A stretch of 64,000 nt of DNA, from the NCBI GenBank assembly GCA_014529385.2, contig CM043963.1, forward strand, positions 66,818,895 through 66,882,894, read 5' to 3'. The stretch is from Adiantum capillus-veneris. Lineage: Eukaryota; Streptophyta; Polypodiopsida; Polypodiales; Pteridaceae. Position numbers and translations under genes: made by a program. The notes beneath the pieces were generated by a model that searched no databases, was not told the origin of the DNA, and saw only the letters and a program-made list of their open reading frames with translations. Positions 28,267-40,114 of this stretch are shown one piece after another. Numbering within the stretch: the stretch's first letter is position 1; each line of letters begins with the position of its first letter.

Positions 28267-29507
28267 TGTGCATTGGCAGCTCATTTTGGTTGGGATGTAC
28301 ATCAATCATACATTGTTACTGCTTTCTTGAATGGTGACATATTTGAGGAAGTTTATGTAATGTAGCCTCGCGGTTTTGTCATAAAAGGACAAGAGGACAA
28401 AGTGTGCAGATGTAAGAAGGCTTTGTATGGATTGAAGCAATCTCCTCGTGCTTGGTATGAGAAAGCTAACACTCATTTGGTTAAACGAGGCTTTTGTAAC
28501 AGTCCAACAGAAATCACATTGTATGTAAAGCGTGAGGGTGATGTACTTCTCATTGTGGTTCTTTATGTCGATGATTTGCTGATCACTCGACCAAATGAGA
28601 GACATATTGCTACATTTAAGGTTGATTTGAATGCTACTTTCAAGATGAAAGATTTGGCACTGTTGCATCATTACTTGGGTATACAGTTTAAGCAGTGTGA
28701 TGGTGGTATTGCCTTGTGTCAGAAAAGTTACATAGAGACATTGCTATGTAAGTTTGGACTTGAGGATTGCAAACCTATTGCCACTCCCATGGAAACAGGT
28801 TTGAAGTTGAGTCTACATGATGCTGGCGATCCTGCTGATGTCACTCTTTACCAAACTACTGTTGGCTGTCTCATTTATGTATGGAACACGAGGCCAGATA
28901 TTCAGTTTGCAGTCTCACAGGCAGCAGATTTATGCATAGCCCAGGGTCTAAGCATTAGCAGGCTGTCACGAGGATTTTCCGCTACCTTAGTGGAACTTTA
29001 CATCTTGGCTTGTTTTATCCCAAGGGGGGATCATTGCCGCCATACTTACATGCTTTTGCGGACTCAGATTGGGCTGGTTGTTTTAACACGCGTTCACGAC
29101 AAGTGGTTTTTGTTTCATGCTTGGCAGCTCATGTATATCATGATTGAGCAAGAAGCAACCTATTGTGGCCACTTCAAGTTGTGAGGCTAAGTACAGGACA
29201 ATCTTCACACAGCTACGGCTGAGTGTGTATGGCTCAGACGCCTTATGGATGATTTGGGTGTTGGACAGGACACTGCCAACACTATCTACACTGGCAGTCA
29301 GAGCGCATTGTCAGTTGCGAGGAACCCAGTTTTTCATGATCGCACAAAGCACATTGAGGTGCATTACAACTGCTCTCATCAGGAGAGAGTAGCTTGGCTT
29401 ATGTGCCAACACAAGACAACCTTGCAAATCTTTTCACAAAGGCATTGTCTTGTGAGAAGCTTGAAGCTTTCCGCAAAGCTTTGGGCTTACTCCCCTTTGT
29501 GGACTAA
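28262..29507 (+). pseudogene. Copia 1, right part: RT and RNase H
   Basis: Continues the copia pol cut at 9227. RT motifs: AAHFGWDVHQ, AFLNGDIFEEVYV, KKALYGLKQSPRAWYEK and catalytic LYVDDLLITRPN. RNase H is more damaged: frames change several times between 28930 and 29400, but KHIEVHYNCSHQERVA and, in another frame, YVPTQDNLANLFTKAL followed by LEAFRKALGLLPFVD are clear. The pol end is a TAA at 29505-29507. An in-frame stop (VM-stop-PRGF) lies near 28364. A 3' UTR of about 110 nt separates this from the A-like module. Confidence 0.87.
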
Positions 29508-29619
29508 TCATGTCCTTAGGGCATGGCACTTCCCTTCTCTTTTCATTGCACACTAAGTAACACACTCTCTATTGTGTGCCTTGAGCTTCCTTCATCTTCT
29601 CCAAGGTGTGTGCGTTTCT

Positions 29620-29848
29620 CTGCAACCCTAATTCCAACAAGTAGAGATTGTCACTCTACTTCGGAACTATGATATGGACTAAAGAGTAGACATGCTTGCG
29701 GCAGCTAACTCTCCCAAGCCCCAAATGGATTATTCATCCATCTTGAAATGATGTTGTAGGGTAAAAAGGCATCCTCTACTTGTTAAGAAACATAGACTAA
29801 TGACTAAGGATTTATCTCCTACCTCATAGTTGAGGATGACTATGATTT
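29620..29848 (+). other. 3' UTR module related to element A
   Basis: Homologous to the reverse complement of 225-440 (hairpin GTAGAG/CTCTAC, ACATGCTTGCGGCAGC, GACTATGATTTCA). It follows the copia 1 pol stop in the same orientation and leads into a matching polypurine tract. Confidence 0.75.
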
Positions 29849-29861
29849 CAAGAGAGAGGTA
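29849..29861 (+). other. Polypurine tract before the A-like LTR
   Basis: CAAGAGAGAGGTA, the same as the element A tract, directly before the LTR TGTCATAAC. Confidence 0.7.
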
Positions 29862-29862
29862 T

Positions 29863-31065
29863 TGTCATAACATCTAATATCTAACTAACCCATATGATTT
29901 TCTCATATTAAATTAATCATTTAATGTGGGAGAATAAACAGGAACAAGAGTTATGACATAGACATGTGCTTATGGATCTATCTCAGCACGGGCCAAAGTC
30001 AATGGGTCCAAAAGAGAGATGGTCTGTCAAACAACACTATAGCTAATAGATCTTGAAAGACCTTAGGTTTAGCTTCCTTCAAGACCTCCAAAGTTTAGTG
30101 TTAAAACTTATTAAACCTAGGACCTTAGGCAAGCTAGGGTTGTGCTTGAGGTGGGAACCCGGCCCAAGCTTAAAGTGCTTGTCGTGCTTTCTGACTAAGG
30201 TTCTCGAGGTCCTTGTCATGCTTGCTGACTAAGGTGCTTGAGGTGCTTGTCATGCTTGATGTCTAAGGTGCTTGAGGTGCTTCATGAATAAGGTGATTAA
30301 GGTGCCTCATGACTAAGGTGCTTGAGGGGCTTAAGGTGTTCCAAAAGTCAACAAGGATCCCTACATATGGGTGGGTAAGGCCTACAAGTAAGGGCATGAG
30401 AGAGAACACACACACCCTCACTCAAGGCAAGCCTAGTCTAAAGAGGCAACAAGGACACCTGTCAAGATCCTGTCCATGTTTCCCTCATAAGATGCCTAAA
30501 TCCTATTGGTTGGCCTCAAAAGGGGTCCAATAATATTTTAGATAGTTAAAATAATTGTTTAAGCATTTATCAAGCGCTCTTTCTCAAAGGGGTAAGAAGG
30601 ACAGTTGTCCTAAGACTAGCATTTTTTCTTGATATGACTAAAGGCTTGTAGGGGTCCAATCAATTTCATTTTTGAGCTACAAGGAGGGGTCCACCAAGGC
30701 AAGTTGGGGGTGTGTTTGGGGGTATACTTTCTCTCACACACACTCATATGTTCTTGATTCTCAGTTGGTGAAAGTGCAGGAAATCAATCTCCTTCTCCAA
30801 GCTTGTTGAGAAGTTGAGAGCCTACACCAACCCTCTTGGCTATGGAATGAAAATCCAACCAAGATCCATGCTTCAATGCTAAATCTTGCCATCTTCTCCA
30901 TCTTCGTTACTATGCTCTTATGTTATGCTACGCAAGAAGAGTGATGATGAGTAAGGAACTATTTCTTTTCCATAAGAATGTTTCTTCTTCCTCTTCCCTG
31001 CCCTCATTCCCTGCTAGCTCTCTCCACCTTTGAAGGTGTTTGGGTTCTTGATACTAAGGCCAGGG
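29863..31065 (+). repeat. Truncated LTR related to element A LTR
   Basis: Starts TGTCATAACATCTAAT; ATGATTTTCTCATATTAAA, TCATTTAATGTGGG, TCCAACCAAGATCCA and a CTAGCTCTC..TTTGAAGGTGT segment are shared with the reverse complement of 6260-7485. An internal run of AAGGTGCTTGAGGTGCTT-like units (30190-30340) is not in element A. Similarity ends near 31065, so the last 370 bp or so of the LTR are missing. It is much more diverged from A than A's two LTRs are from each other. Confidence 0.8.
30178..30340 (+). repeat. Short tandem repeat of a TGCTTGAGGTGCTT-like unit
   Basis: Degenerate units built on GACTAAGGTGCTTGAGGTGC repeat about six times with CATGACT/CATGCTT between them. Present only in this copy of the LTR. 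Confidence 0.65.
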
Positions 31066-31145
31066 AGACTCCAAATTTTGACAATAGCTAGAAAACATCA
31101 TGCATAGGCTCTGTACCAATTTTGATAAAATTTTGAGGTTGAGGT

Positions 31146-34068
31146 ACATGGATCACGATCCGTATTCAATCACGTGTGGGATTGATCTTTGGGGATCTTT
31201 TTACACTCTATGTCCAAAAGCTAGATCCATAGGACTTGTCTTGCTAGGTCAAATGTCCAACAGTAGAGCTGCACTACACTTTTCAATCTATCATGTGTTT
31301 TGATGTCTTTTAATCCAAATTTGAAGATTTTTTCTTGAAACTAAACTTGGGATATATTTTGTTGTGTATGCACTACAATCTGAGAAAGTTTCAGGGCAAC
31401 CTGTCTCACCATAGGTGCATGGATTGCGATCTATGTTTGGAGGCCAAAATTGACTTTTCTTGGTACCATTAGGGTCAACCTGATTAGTAGATACTATGAT
31501 ATCAAACTTTTTGGGTTTGGACCTCTGGATTGAAAATAAGGTCTATTTTTGTATTTGCTAGGAGTACTTGGGTAATTTTGGGATTATGACTTGGTTTTTG
31601 ATGTCCAAATGGGATAAAATTTTGGGCCTAGGCTAGAAATAGCATGTAGAAAACAGTGGCTAGGTTTTGTCTCAAAAAATTTGGAAAAGGTACATGCATT
31701 GTGATCCATGTTTAGAGAGCTTTTGACCCCAAATTTGAACCATTCATAGATGAAGGTATTTCTAGGATATCCCAAAAATAGTTCTGCATTTGGACAAATT
31801 TTGGTCAACCAAAAGTGAAATCTTTAGTCTGCTTGTGGTAGTTTTGACAATCTCTTGCTTTTAGCTCTTTTGACCACTTTTTTAAAGTTTTCTACCAATG
31901 TTTATTTTGGTAAAATGTTTGTCTGTGTCTCAACTACCTGGTTGTATGTGCCCTATAGATGCTAATGCCCAATTTTTTTGGAATTTGCATCACAAAATCT
32001 CAAGATATACCCAACTTTGTGTCCAAAACCCTTGTTTCTTACAGTTTTTCCCTATCATCCAAGTTTGATGAAGTTTTATTGCAAAAAAACTTTATGAGAG
32101 CAATGTGCTATTGATATAGAGTGTCACTGACAACTTTTCTGCACAAATGGCCTCTGAGGTACATGGATAATGATCCATGTTCCTCCACAGATTCTGCTAA
32201 AACATTCTTGATTCCTTTTGATAAGTATTATAAGGCCCTTGATCAACAAATTTTTGAGTTTTGATCAATTTCGGGTCTTAATCAATAAATTTTTAGAATT
32301 TTAGAGTTATGGTTGTTTTAGCCAAAATAGAGTTTTTTGTCCTTTTTGTCCTAACCTTTGTACCCCAATTTGATGGTTTTGGTTTCTTCTTGCCCTACGC
32401 CTATGTGATGAAAAGAAACAAAAAACAAAGCAAACAAAACAATGCAAAGAAATGTCATAATGAAAAATGGTACATCACTCTGAAAGTATAGATAAATCAA
32501 AGAATTAAATGCTTTTGTGTATCTCACTCACAATCCTCTTTACCTCTCAAGAATAGATCTAACAAGTCCCCAACTTCTAGACTCTATCAAGCACCAAACC
32601 TTGTATCTAACTAATTCAATGCTACGGTGTATAGGGAATGGAAAGACAAATCTTTGATTAGCTTGATCTTAACTAATTAGTGGTTAATTCTACTCTAATA
32701 TTGGGTGATTTTCCTCTATTCTTTGAGTGTGTATGTATGTTTGATTGGAGTGAGGATGCTCAATACATCTATATTTGTGTGCTTGTGATTAGTGTGTTGC
32801 ATGATGGGATTAGTGATGTGTGCGGCATTGCAATTGTTAGTGTGTGTGATTGGATCGATTTGAGGTAAAGAGAAGTAGATTTGGAGATTGCCAACTCTTG
32901 TGGCTTAGCTACTCCATAGGCCAAAAATCCTAGCTCATAGAGTCATTGTTTATGTTGTCATGATTAGCTCACTAATTGCATGAGTGTTTTTATGCCCTAC
33001 CTAGGTAGCTCATCACTCTAGATTGACAATAATTATTGTTCATTGGATCTATGCTACGATGGTATCCCCAAGATTTGGTGCCATTTTTGAGGATCAATGG
33101 GCTACGCTAGTGTAATTATGGCATAATGAATTAGGTTCTCTCACTAACTTCTTCATTAATTTCACTAGTGTGTTTTTTGTTTTGTGGATTTTGGATGTGT
33201 ATGCATATGAAATTGTGTTCAATTTCTCCTAAATTCATACCATATCTTGCTAATTGTGTGCATACACACTCTAGTTGTACACTAATCTCTTGCTAAGTTT
33301 ACTATTTTTTGCTAGCTTACACACTAATTTTCTATTAATTTCAATAATATTTTGTGCTTTTTCTATGATATTTGCTTAATTAGAGGCTTGAATTGCATTC
33401 TAACAACGTCGGTTTGTGCTAATCACTTGTTGATTTTGGCATGCAAGATTAGGGCTTTGGATCATCATTGAAATGGGCATACACATCCTGTAATCGGCAA
33501 TTGGATGGTTCCATTGGATTCAAGTCATGTGTGGTGTGCATAGTCACTGTCAATTTGGTGATTTTGAGCTTTTCATTTGTGATTTGGAAAAGAAAAAGTA
33601 GAAAACTCCCAAATTTGGTCTACTATACTAGTTTCTAGTTTTCTTCCACCAATTTTTCTCCTTTGAGTGTCTTTTGAGCTCAATTTAATCCCAAACTTTG
33701 AGTTTAGTCAAATTGAGTCAATATTTATTAATTGGTATCTTTTTTTCCTAGTTTTTCCTCAAGAGTACAAGGATTGTGATCCATGTTCCACCATAGATGA
33801 ATCTACAATTTTCGTAGTTGCTAAACAAAAATTTTCTCTAATTGGTCTACTTGGTCTTTTGTGATTTGAATCTTAGAATCTCAAGATATGTCCAATCTTG
33901 TGTCTCAAAATCCTGTTTCTAGAGTTTTTACGCTATCAACCAATTTTGATATGATTTTGAAAAAAAATTTACAACCAAACTTTCTTAGAGTAATGTTCTA
34001 TTGGTAATATTTCACTGCCAACTTTCCTACAAAAATGGCCCCTAGATTACATGGATTGTGATCCACAT
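31146..34068. repeat. Palindrome set of element E (six copies)
   Basis: Copies at 31146, 31417, 31692, 32161, 33767 and 34049 (20 bp each). Consensus arms ACATGGAT and ATCCATGT around TGTG. Each copy has zero to three mismatches. Spacings include 271, 275 and 282. Confidence 0.85.
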
Positions 34069-34540
34069 TTTGCCATAGAATCTAGTGGAACTTCTTTGTT
34101 TTCTTTTGTTGAGTTTTCACTGGCTTTTGTGCACCCTCTTATTGGTTTTAGATCAGCTTTTAGGTATTACCATCAAATTTTGAATACTTCAAAGTGATGG
34201 TCTTCTCATCCCAAATATGGTTTTCAGTCCTTTTTTCCTGATCTTTTCAATCCCATTTGATGGTGATAGTTTGTACTTACCCTACTCCTATGTGCTAGAA
34301 ATAAATTTGAAACAAAAGGAAAGAAAATAATGTAAATAAAACTCGTACTAAAACTCAAAACAACACTCTCAAAGCGTAGAGAAAATGTAAAGAATAAAAT
34401 GCCTTTGCTATCTCACTCACAACTCTGTTTACCTCTCGAGAATAGATCTAGCAAGTCCTCGACTTCTAGACTCTATCAACTATTAAACCCTCATTTAGTT
34501 ACTTTGCTGCTAGTGTAAATGGAATGGAAAGACTAATCTC
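31975..34540. repeat. Diverged direct repeat (31975-32640 and 33866-34540)
   Basis: Both blocks carry AATCTCAAGATAT-CCAA, a palindrome, TACCTCTC-AGAATAGATCTA-CAAGTCC and ACTTCTAGACTCTATCAA in the same order and orientation, about 1.9 kb apart. The 1.2 kb between them is unrelated A/T-rich sequence. Confidence 0.8.
32660..33660 (+). other. A/T-rich stretch with a degenerate primer-site-like sequence
   Basis: No ORF. At 33070-33090 ATTTGGTGCCATTTTTGAGG resembles a decayed plus-strand TTTGGCGCC-type primer site. This suggests a further inserted gypsy remnant in the opposite orientation to E. Weak. Confidence 0.3.
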
Positions 34541-34613
34541 TGGCCAAAAAAACAAAAAAAGATACACTAGGTCACTCACCACATAAGGATCATTTCCTTG
34601 GCAATGACACCAA

Positions 34614-34758
34614 TGTTATTAGGTTGCTGTGATGGATGTTTGTAGCATAGCTATCTAGCACTAACATCCTCATGTCAATACTTAGGGGAATGACTCAGAT
34701 GGGACCCAATGATTGTTTAAGGGTGACAATCCTCAAGAAATGAGCTTAACAAACAAAC
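34614..34758 (-). repeat. Possible 5' LTR end of element E
   Basis: Starts (plus strand) TGTTATTAGG next to the primer-site-like sequence, which on the minus strand is an LTR ending in AACA. No second copy is in the window to confirm it. Confidence 0.35.
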
Positions 34759-35684
34759 TGTAATGTACCCAACATTTCTCAATAAGAACTATTTTGTTTA
34801 TTTTGAAAAATTATTTAAGGTTTGCATTTTATTAAGTCATAGAGCGTTCCAATGGAACGATCAGATTGAAAATTAGACTCTATAACTATTAATTATAGCT
34901 TTTATTCACTTGGAAACAATATGTTGATATGGGAAACTTAAGCCTCAAGTCTATTTCTAAAGATAAGAGTTGACCCTCAAGAAAGAAAGAGTACTTTTAG
35001 GAAAGGAAGAGTATTTTCAGAAAAAGAGAAGGAGTAGAAAGAGTATTTTTAGAAAAGGAGTAGAAAAAGTATTTTTAGAAAAAAAGGAGTATTTTTAGAG
35101 AAGAAAGAGTAGTGAGTCAAGATTAGAGCTTCTTTTCTTGGAAGCCAAGATTTTTCTAAAATAAGAAACTCGAAATCATGCATTGATATTCGTGTCCTAA
35201 AAAAAAAAGAGTCTCAAGCGTGCGCGAACTTATCTTTTTTATTTTTGCTATTCTTAGCTTGTACTTTTGGCTCTTGAGAGCCTATATAAAGGCCCCTCTT
35301 CCCGCACTTTCATACACACACATAGAAGTTCTCAAAAGCGGGAGCTCTCTTGCCATAACGTCGGAGTTATCCTCTCTCCCTCAACCTCTCACCCTCAACC
35401 CATCTCCATCTCCAACTCCCTCTCTACCAATGTCGTGTTGTCCTTTGGATTCTTGAGTTATCTTTCTCTCTTTCCCATTTCTCTACCTCAATACGATGGC
35501 CCCCAAACAAGTAACTCGAAGCTCAAACCATGCTTTTGTTGTTCCACCTCCAAGAAAGGTGCAAAAGAAGGCATCAACTACTCCAATCGTAGCTCAGGTG
35601 GAGATATCGACTCCGAAAGAAGTTGAAACCGCCCAACCTCAATTACGAGAGGTAATTGAACATATCGCTTATCCGATAAGATAA
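34759..35684 (+). mobile_element. Possible LTR with TATA box and start of a gag ORF
   Basis: TGTAATGTACCCAACATTTC at 34759 resembles LTR starts of plant chromoviruses. TATATAAA is at 35283-35290. An ATG at 35496 opens a 62-codon frame (MAPKQVTRSSNHAFVVPPP) that looks like the basic start of a gag. No primer site was found between them and the frame stops at 35684. The call is tentative. Confidence 0.3.
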
Positions 35685-36295
35685 ATTTATACTTTTGCAT
35701 TGCTATTCATGTTGATATGGGAAGCTAATCATAGGGATTCCTTTTAACCATCCAAGAAATGTGATTCTATTACAAGAAACAAGCAGATGTTTTCATAGAT
35801 TAGTGAAAGAACTGTTTGATAAATTGTCATTGTTTGTTAAATTGTTATTATTTGATAGTCAGTTATTTGTTGTTATGAAGAACTGGTTGATCATGTTCGA
35901 ACAATCATTTAGAGAGACGAATTGTTGGAAGAATGCTTTTGTTCCTCGCAGTTAGGGAGATGCCAAGCAGTTAGCAAGATGCCTCGTGGTTAGCGAGATG
36001 GGAAGGTTGTGCAATGCACGATTAGTAAATAAATAAATTCTTCACAAAATCTCTATTTGCTAGACAGATAAAGTCCACAAGTGGTGGCAACTCATAAGAA
36101 ATTGGAAAAGTTATTTTTGTTGAAATGTAGGACTGTCTTCATTAGGCCCTGTTTGAATTGTTTTGGTATTGTTTGAAGGGCTGTATAAATGAACCTGTGC
36201 TCGAAATTAATTAAGGAACGCTGTTTGTATATGTAAAACAATGTGGTAATAATTAAAAAAGAAGAAGAACCGATGAGTGTAATGTGGAAAGTGGG
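35685..36295. other. Intergenic stretch without recognised features
   Basis: No coding frame with known motifs and no repeat seen, apart from CAGTTAG-GAGATG-like units at 35948-36000 (AGTTAGGGAGATGCC, AGTTAGCAAGATGCC, GGTTAGCGAGATGGG). Confidence 0.5.
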
Positions 36296-36636
36296 AGACT
36301 AGTATCCTAATGGATCTAGGTCTACGGATGGGTGGACCCGATTAGTCGGGTACTTTTCACAAGATTACTAGTTAGTTTAGACTAAGTTTCATATCATATT
36401 TAGGGTTTATTAATGGCGGCCATGCCTCTTTAACGTGGGGAAAAAGACGTTGTTTATGGACTCTAAATATGTCAATTGGATTTTATCTTTGTGACATAGG
36501 AATTATCTTTCATTAGAATCCCATGATTATCAACCTGGCCTATGACGTATGACCCCCTTACAACCACGATCATGATGGATAGGGGACTTCTTCTCTTCTG
36601 TTGCTTGTATCTCTACTTCATGAAAACAAAGTAGGG
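36296..36636 (+). repeat. Left terminal inverted repeat
   Basis: Pairs with 39692-40032 read in reverse complement. Confidence 0.85.
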
Positions 36637-39600
36637 CGTCAAATCAATAAAAAATCACCAACTTGCAGATTGAAAAATCTAGCTATGTCTACAAGGGACT
36701 CGGATAGACATGAAACTTCAAGGTATAAGGGGACATGTGTACAAAGTTTGGAAACAATCTCACAAGGTACAAAAGACCTCCTTTTCCAAAGATAATGTCC
36801 ATTCCATACTAAGGTTACTATCTTTTATACCCAGGGCTTTCTAAATGGACAAAGGCCAGACTCACATGGGCCTTTATAAATATCGTAGAATAGATCTATC
36901 ATTGTGGAATCAAGAATTACATTGGCTTGAAAACATAACAGAGTACATTTATATTAAAGTTTTTATGTCTAGCTAGGTGGGTGCTCGTATGTTGAAATGG
37001 CCAAACACAACTGACAAAAGGATTACAAAAAAGAAAATGAGAGGTGAAACAAACAAGGAAGTATTCAATGCCATCAATGAAGGATAAGTTTCATTACCTA
37101 ATGCTTGTAAATCTTGACAATTTGTCCCAGATAAAATGATAATAAGATTTTATTTGTCTTAAGTCAAGGAACGTCAAAGAGAATTGAACAAGAAAACATC
37201 AAAGTCAAAAAATACACCAAAAAGGACAAATGAGAGTCATGATGAACCTAAATTGTTGTAAACAAATCATAGAGCCAACTATAGGGAGTTGAGAAAGACT
37301 TCAAAAGAAGTTTAGATACTAAAAACGGAACTAGATGAATATCATGGATGATAGGTAGCAATAGCGATAATGTGTAGCTACCATGCAACAAGGTATATGA
37401 ACAACTAGCCATGGAGTGTTGACGATAGCCCATGATGCCAACACCTTGGTGGAGTCACTATATGTAAAACCTATATATCATATGTGTTGAAGGAAAGTTT
37501 ACAAAACCCCTTACCTATTATTTTTTTTACCGTGCCTCATCCAAGGCCGGATTCTTGGGATTTGACCGCACATTAATGACTATCCAATTCACTCAATGAC
37601 CTTATTCTCTCTACATAAAAGAATAAGGGGTCTTACTCTTCTAGCAAGGAAGACTCCACCCATTGTATAGTGTCTCCTTCTCTACACGTATCCTCACTAT
37701 GCATGTACCCATATACACATGCTTTCGAACCGGCATTTCTTCTTGGTGTTGTTGAAGGTGAAACCTATTGTAGTGCATCCCTCTAGTGGTGTTCACAAAT
37801 GATGGCTCACTTGGGGCCATCCATGTACAATAAGAAATTGTAAATCTTGTACAATAAATGTTCAAAATTGACATTAATCACTCAAAATCAGTAAAACCTT
37901 AGAAAATAGTGCCCACATGAGCTATGGTTTACACACCAAGATCTAATAAGAGATTCAATTATAGACTCTAAGAACCCCAATTAAATCTGATTGCATATTC
38001 CACCATTAGTATGCACCATGATTTGCAAACCCAAACCTCAAAAAATATAATTCCTTGATGGAAATTGCTGCCAACAAAGCATCAACTGGTCTCTATCTTC
38101 AATCCTTGCCAGAAAACCACCCAAAAGCTCTTGCATCTTCTTCCCCTTTGTTGGTTCTTCTATCCCTTGCATTTCCAGCATGGAAAACCATTACTGTCTT
38201 TGCTTTCTTGAAAGAGAAATTAAGATAATTTCAACAAAAAAATTATCCTCTTTGCTTCTACTACGTCCTGTTTTGCTTCGTGTATGTCCTCTTTTATAGT
38301 AAAAACATGATAGAACAGGAGAGATATCTCCCTATACCATGTTATTCTTTCTCTTATTCTTCTTCTTCATATCTCTCACTTTGAGCATAAAAAAACATGT
38401 GAAAGTGAAAAACATCCCCTGTAGAGCATCCTTATGTTGCACCTCTTTGTTCTTGATAAGAGAGAGAGCCTGAGAGTTATATTTTCCCCCAATACCCTTT
38501 TCCTTCCATCTATTTTTTGCAAAAAACCCTTCATCCCTGTGTATCCAAAAGAAACTTTCCCCCAAAGCTTGCAAAAGTTTCCCTCCCTCCCGCTCTCTAT
38601 CTCGTCATCTCCTCCCCAAAAAAATGTCTTTCCCCCACTACCCTCTTCTTTCTCTCAGAATTAACCCCCACACCCTCCCAAAAAATAAAGTGTTGATGCT
38701 TTCCCAATTTTAGAATGCATGTCTACCCACCAACACTTTACCAACCAAAGATGCCATCCTATGAAAACTTTATCAACCATATCAAACTTGCAACTAGCAA
38801 GGTCATTAGTGCAGTCAACCGCACATGTGAAGCTCCCTTCCAACCATAAGGGGTGGGCCATTATGGCTACCAACGTGGAAACTTGGCCAAGAGAATCATG
38901 GTTGACCAACAATCACTGACATGGCTTGCAATTGCCACCATTAGCTCGGCCGAGTATGCCGCAATAGCACTATACTTGACCTCATGTAGAGACGAAGAAG
39001 CTAATTCCATACCTTGTGGTTAAGATCTCTATCTCACCACTTGGTTTTTGCTAGTGAGGAGGGAGCAATGATTTATATATAGATTCAAATTTAGTGAAAA
39101 ATACTTCTGTGTGGGATTTCTCCGCCACCATGTGGCAGTTTGGGAGAAAATCCTCGCATTGGAATTTCCAAACTTTAGAAACTTGGCCTTTATGCATTAT
39201 GCTTGGCATTTTTAACCCATTTAGAACCCAAAAAAGTACAAGAAAACCCAAAAATCATACAAATAAATCTCGTACATCTCGAGTATTATATTTGATCCGC
39301 AAAAACACAATAATGGTCCATAGTTGCTTTCAACTGCCTTTACTAGAAGATGCCAAAATGCATAAGACCAGTAATGAGCATAACTAGATCAAATAGACTC
39401 CAATATGAGCATATTGGAAAGCTCATCTCAGAGAACATTAATCAAAACTTTGATAAACCGAAACCAATAAACTAGCACACATCGCGAGGCCAGTATAAAA
39501 TTTGTAAGCTTGGCCTCTAAAAAACTGTTAAATTGTGCATAAATTGCATGTGTTGACTCTGATTGGTGAGCGGTAAAGACAGGCTTGGAGAACATGCCGA

Positions 39601-39691
39601 TCATTACAACTTCATTCTATAAGATTCCCAACTAGGTGATTGGGGTCACTTGATAGTTGGCCCTTCTTTATTCTCAAGTTCCATTGACAAC

Positions 39692-40028
39692 AGCCTACTC
39701 CAATTCAATGAAGCAAAGATATAAGCAATAGAAGAGAGGAAGTCCTTTATCATTGTGGTCATGGGTGTAAGGGTCATACACCAAAATCCAAATCAAATTT
39801 TCAAAGGATTCTAATGGGATCTAGTTTCTATTTCACAAAAATAAAATCACATTAACATACCTAGGATCTACAAACAACACCTTTTTCCACACGTTGAAGA
39901 GGCATAGCCGCCATTTATAAAGTCCTATGTGTGATATAAGACTTATTGTTAATTAACAAGTAGACTTGTGAAAAGTACCCAGCTAATCCGGTCCACCCAT
40001 CTGTAGACATAGTTCAGTTTGGATACTA

Positions 40029-40032
<4 letters not shown>
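39692..40032 (-). repeat. Right terminal inverted repeat
   Basis: Reverse complement is homologous to 36296-36636 over its full length. Confidence 0.85.

Positions 40033-40112
<80 letters not shown>
40032..40112. repeat. (GT)n microsatellite
   Basis: About 40 uninterrupted TG dinucleotides, starting exactly at the end of the right inverted repeat. Confidence 0.97.

Positions 40113-40114
<2 letters not shown>

Larger units (their letters stand above)
31066..34613 (-). mobile_element. Element E: non-coding leader of a B-like element, minus strand
   Basis: No ORF of note. A primer-site-like sequence lies at 34595-34612 on the minus strand (TGGTGTCATTGCCAAGGA), next to a possible LTR end at 34614. 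Six imperfect palindromes occur at 31146-34068. The centre of the palindrome nearest the primer site is about 537 nt from it, against 534 nt in element B. A CTCGAGAGGTAAACAGAG stretch downstream of the site resembles TCTCGAGAGATACTAGG in the B leader. I infer a decayed B relative. Parts of this interval may belong to other insertions. Confidence 0.6.
36296..40032. mobile_element. Non-autonomous element with long terminal inverted repeats
   Basis: The first 340 bp (36296-36636) and the last 340 bp (39692-40032) are inverted copies. They start AGACTAGTATCC and share GATGGGTGGACC, GGGTACTTTTCACAAG, AATGGCGGC-ATGCCTCTT and CTCTTCT-TTGCTT-TATCT, with perhaps 75% identity. The 3 kb between them has no transposase-like ORF. 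Long inverted repeats of this size are typical of Mutator-like elements, so a non-autonomous MULE is the likeliest class; a foldback element is the alternative. No clear target duplication: the right flank is a (GT)n run. Confidence 0.7.

Noticed and set aside
30178-30340. CRISPR-like array in the GGTGCTTGAGG repeats
   Set aside because: Units are degenerate, have no spacers of constant length and lie in a plant LTR.
38332-38919. Small frames inside the inverted-repeat element as a transposase
   Set aside because: No transposase motif, short, and on overlapping strands in low-complexity sequence.
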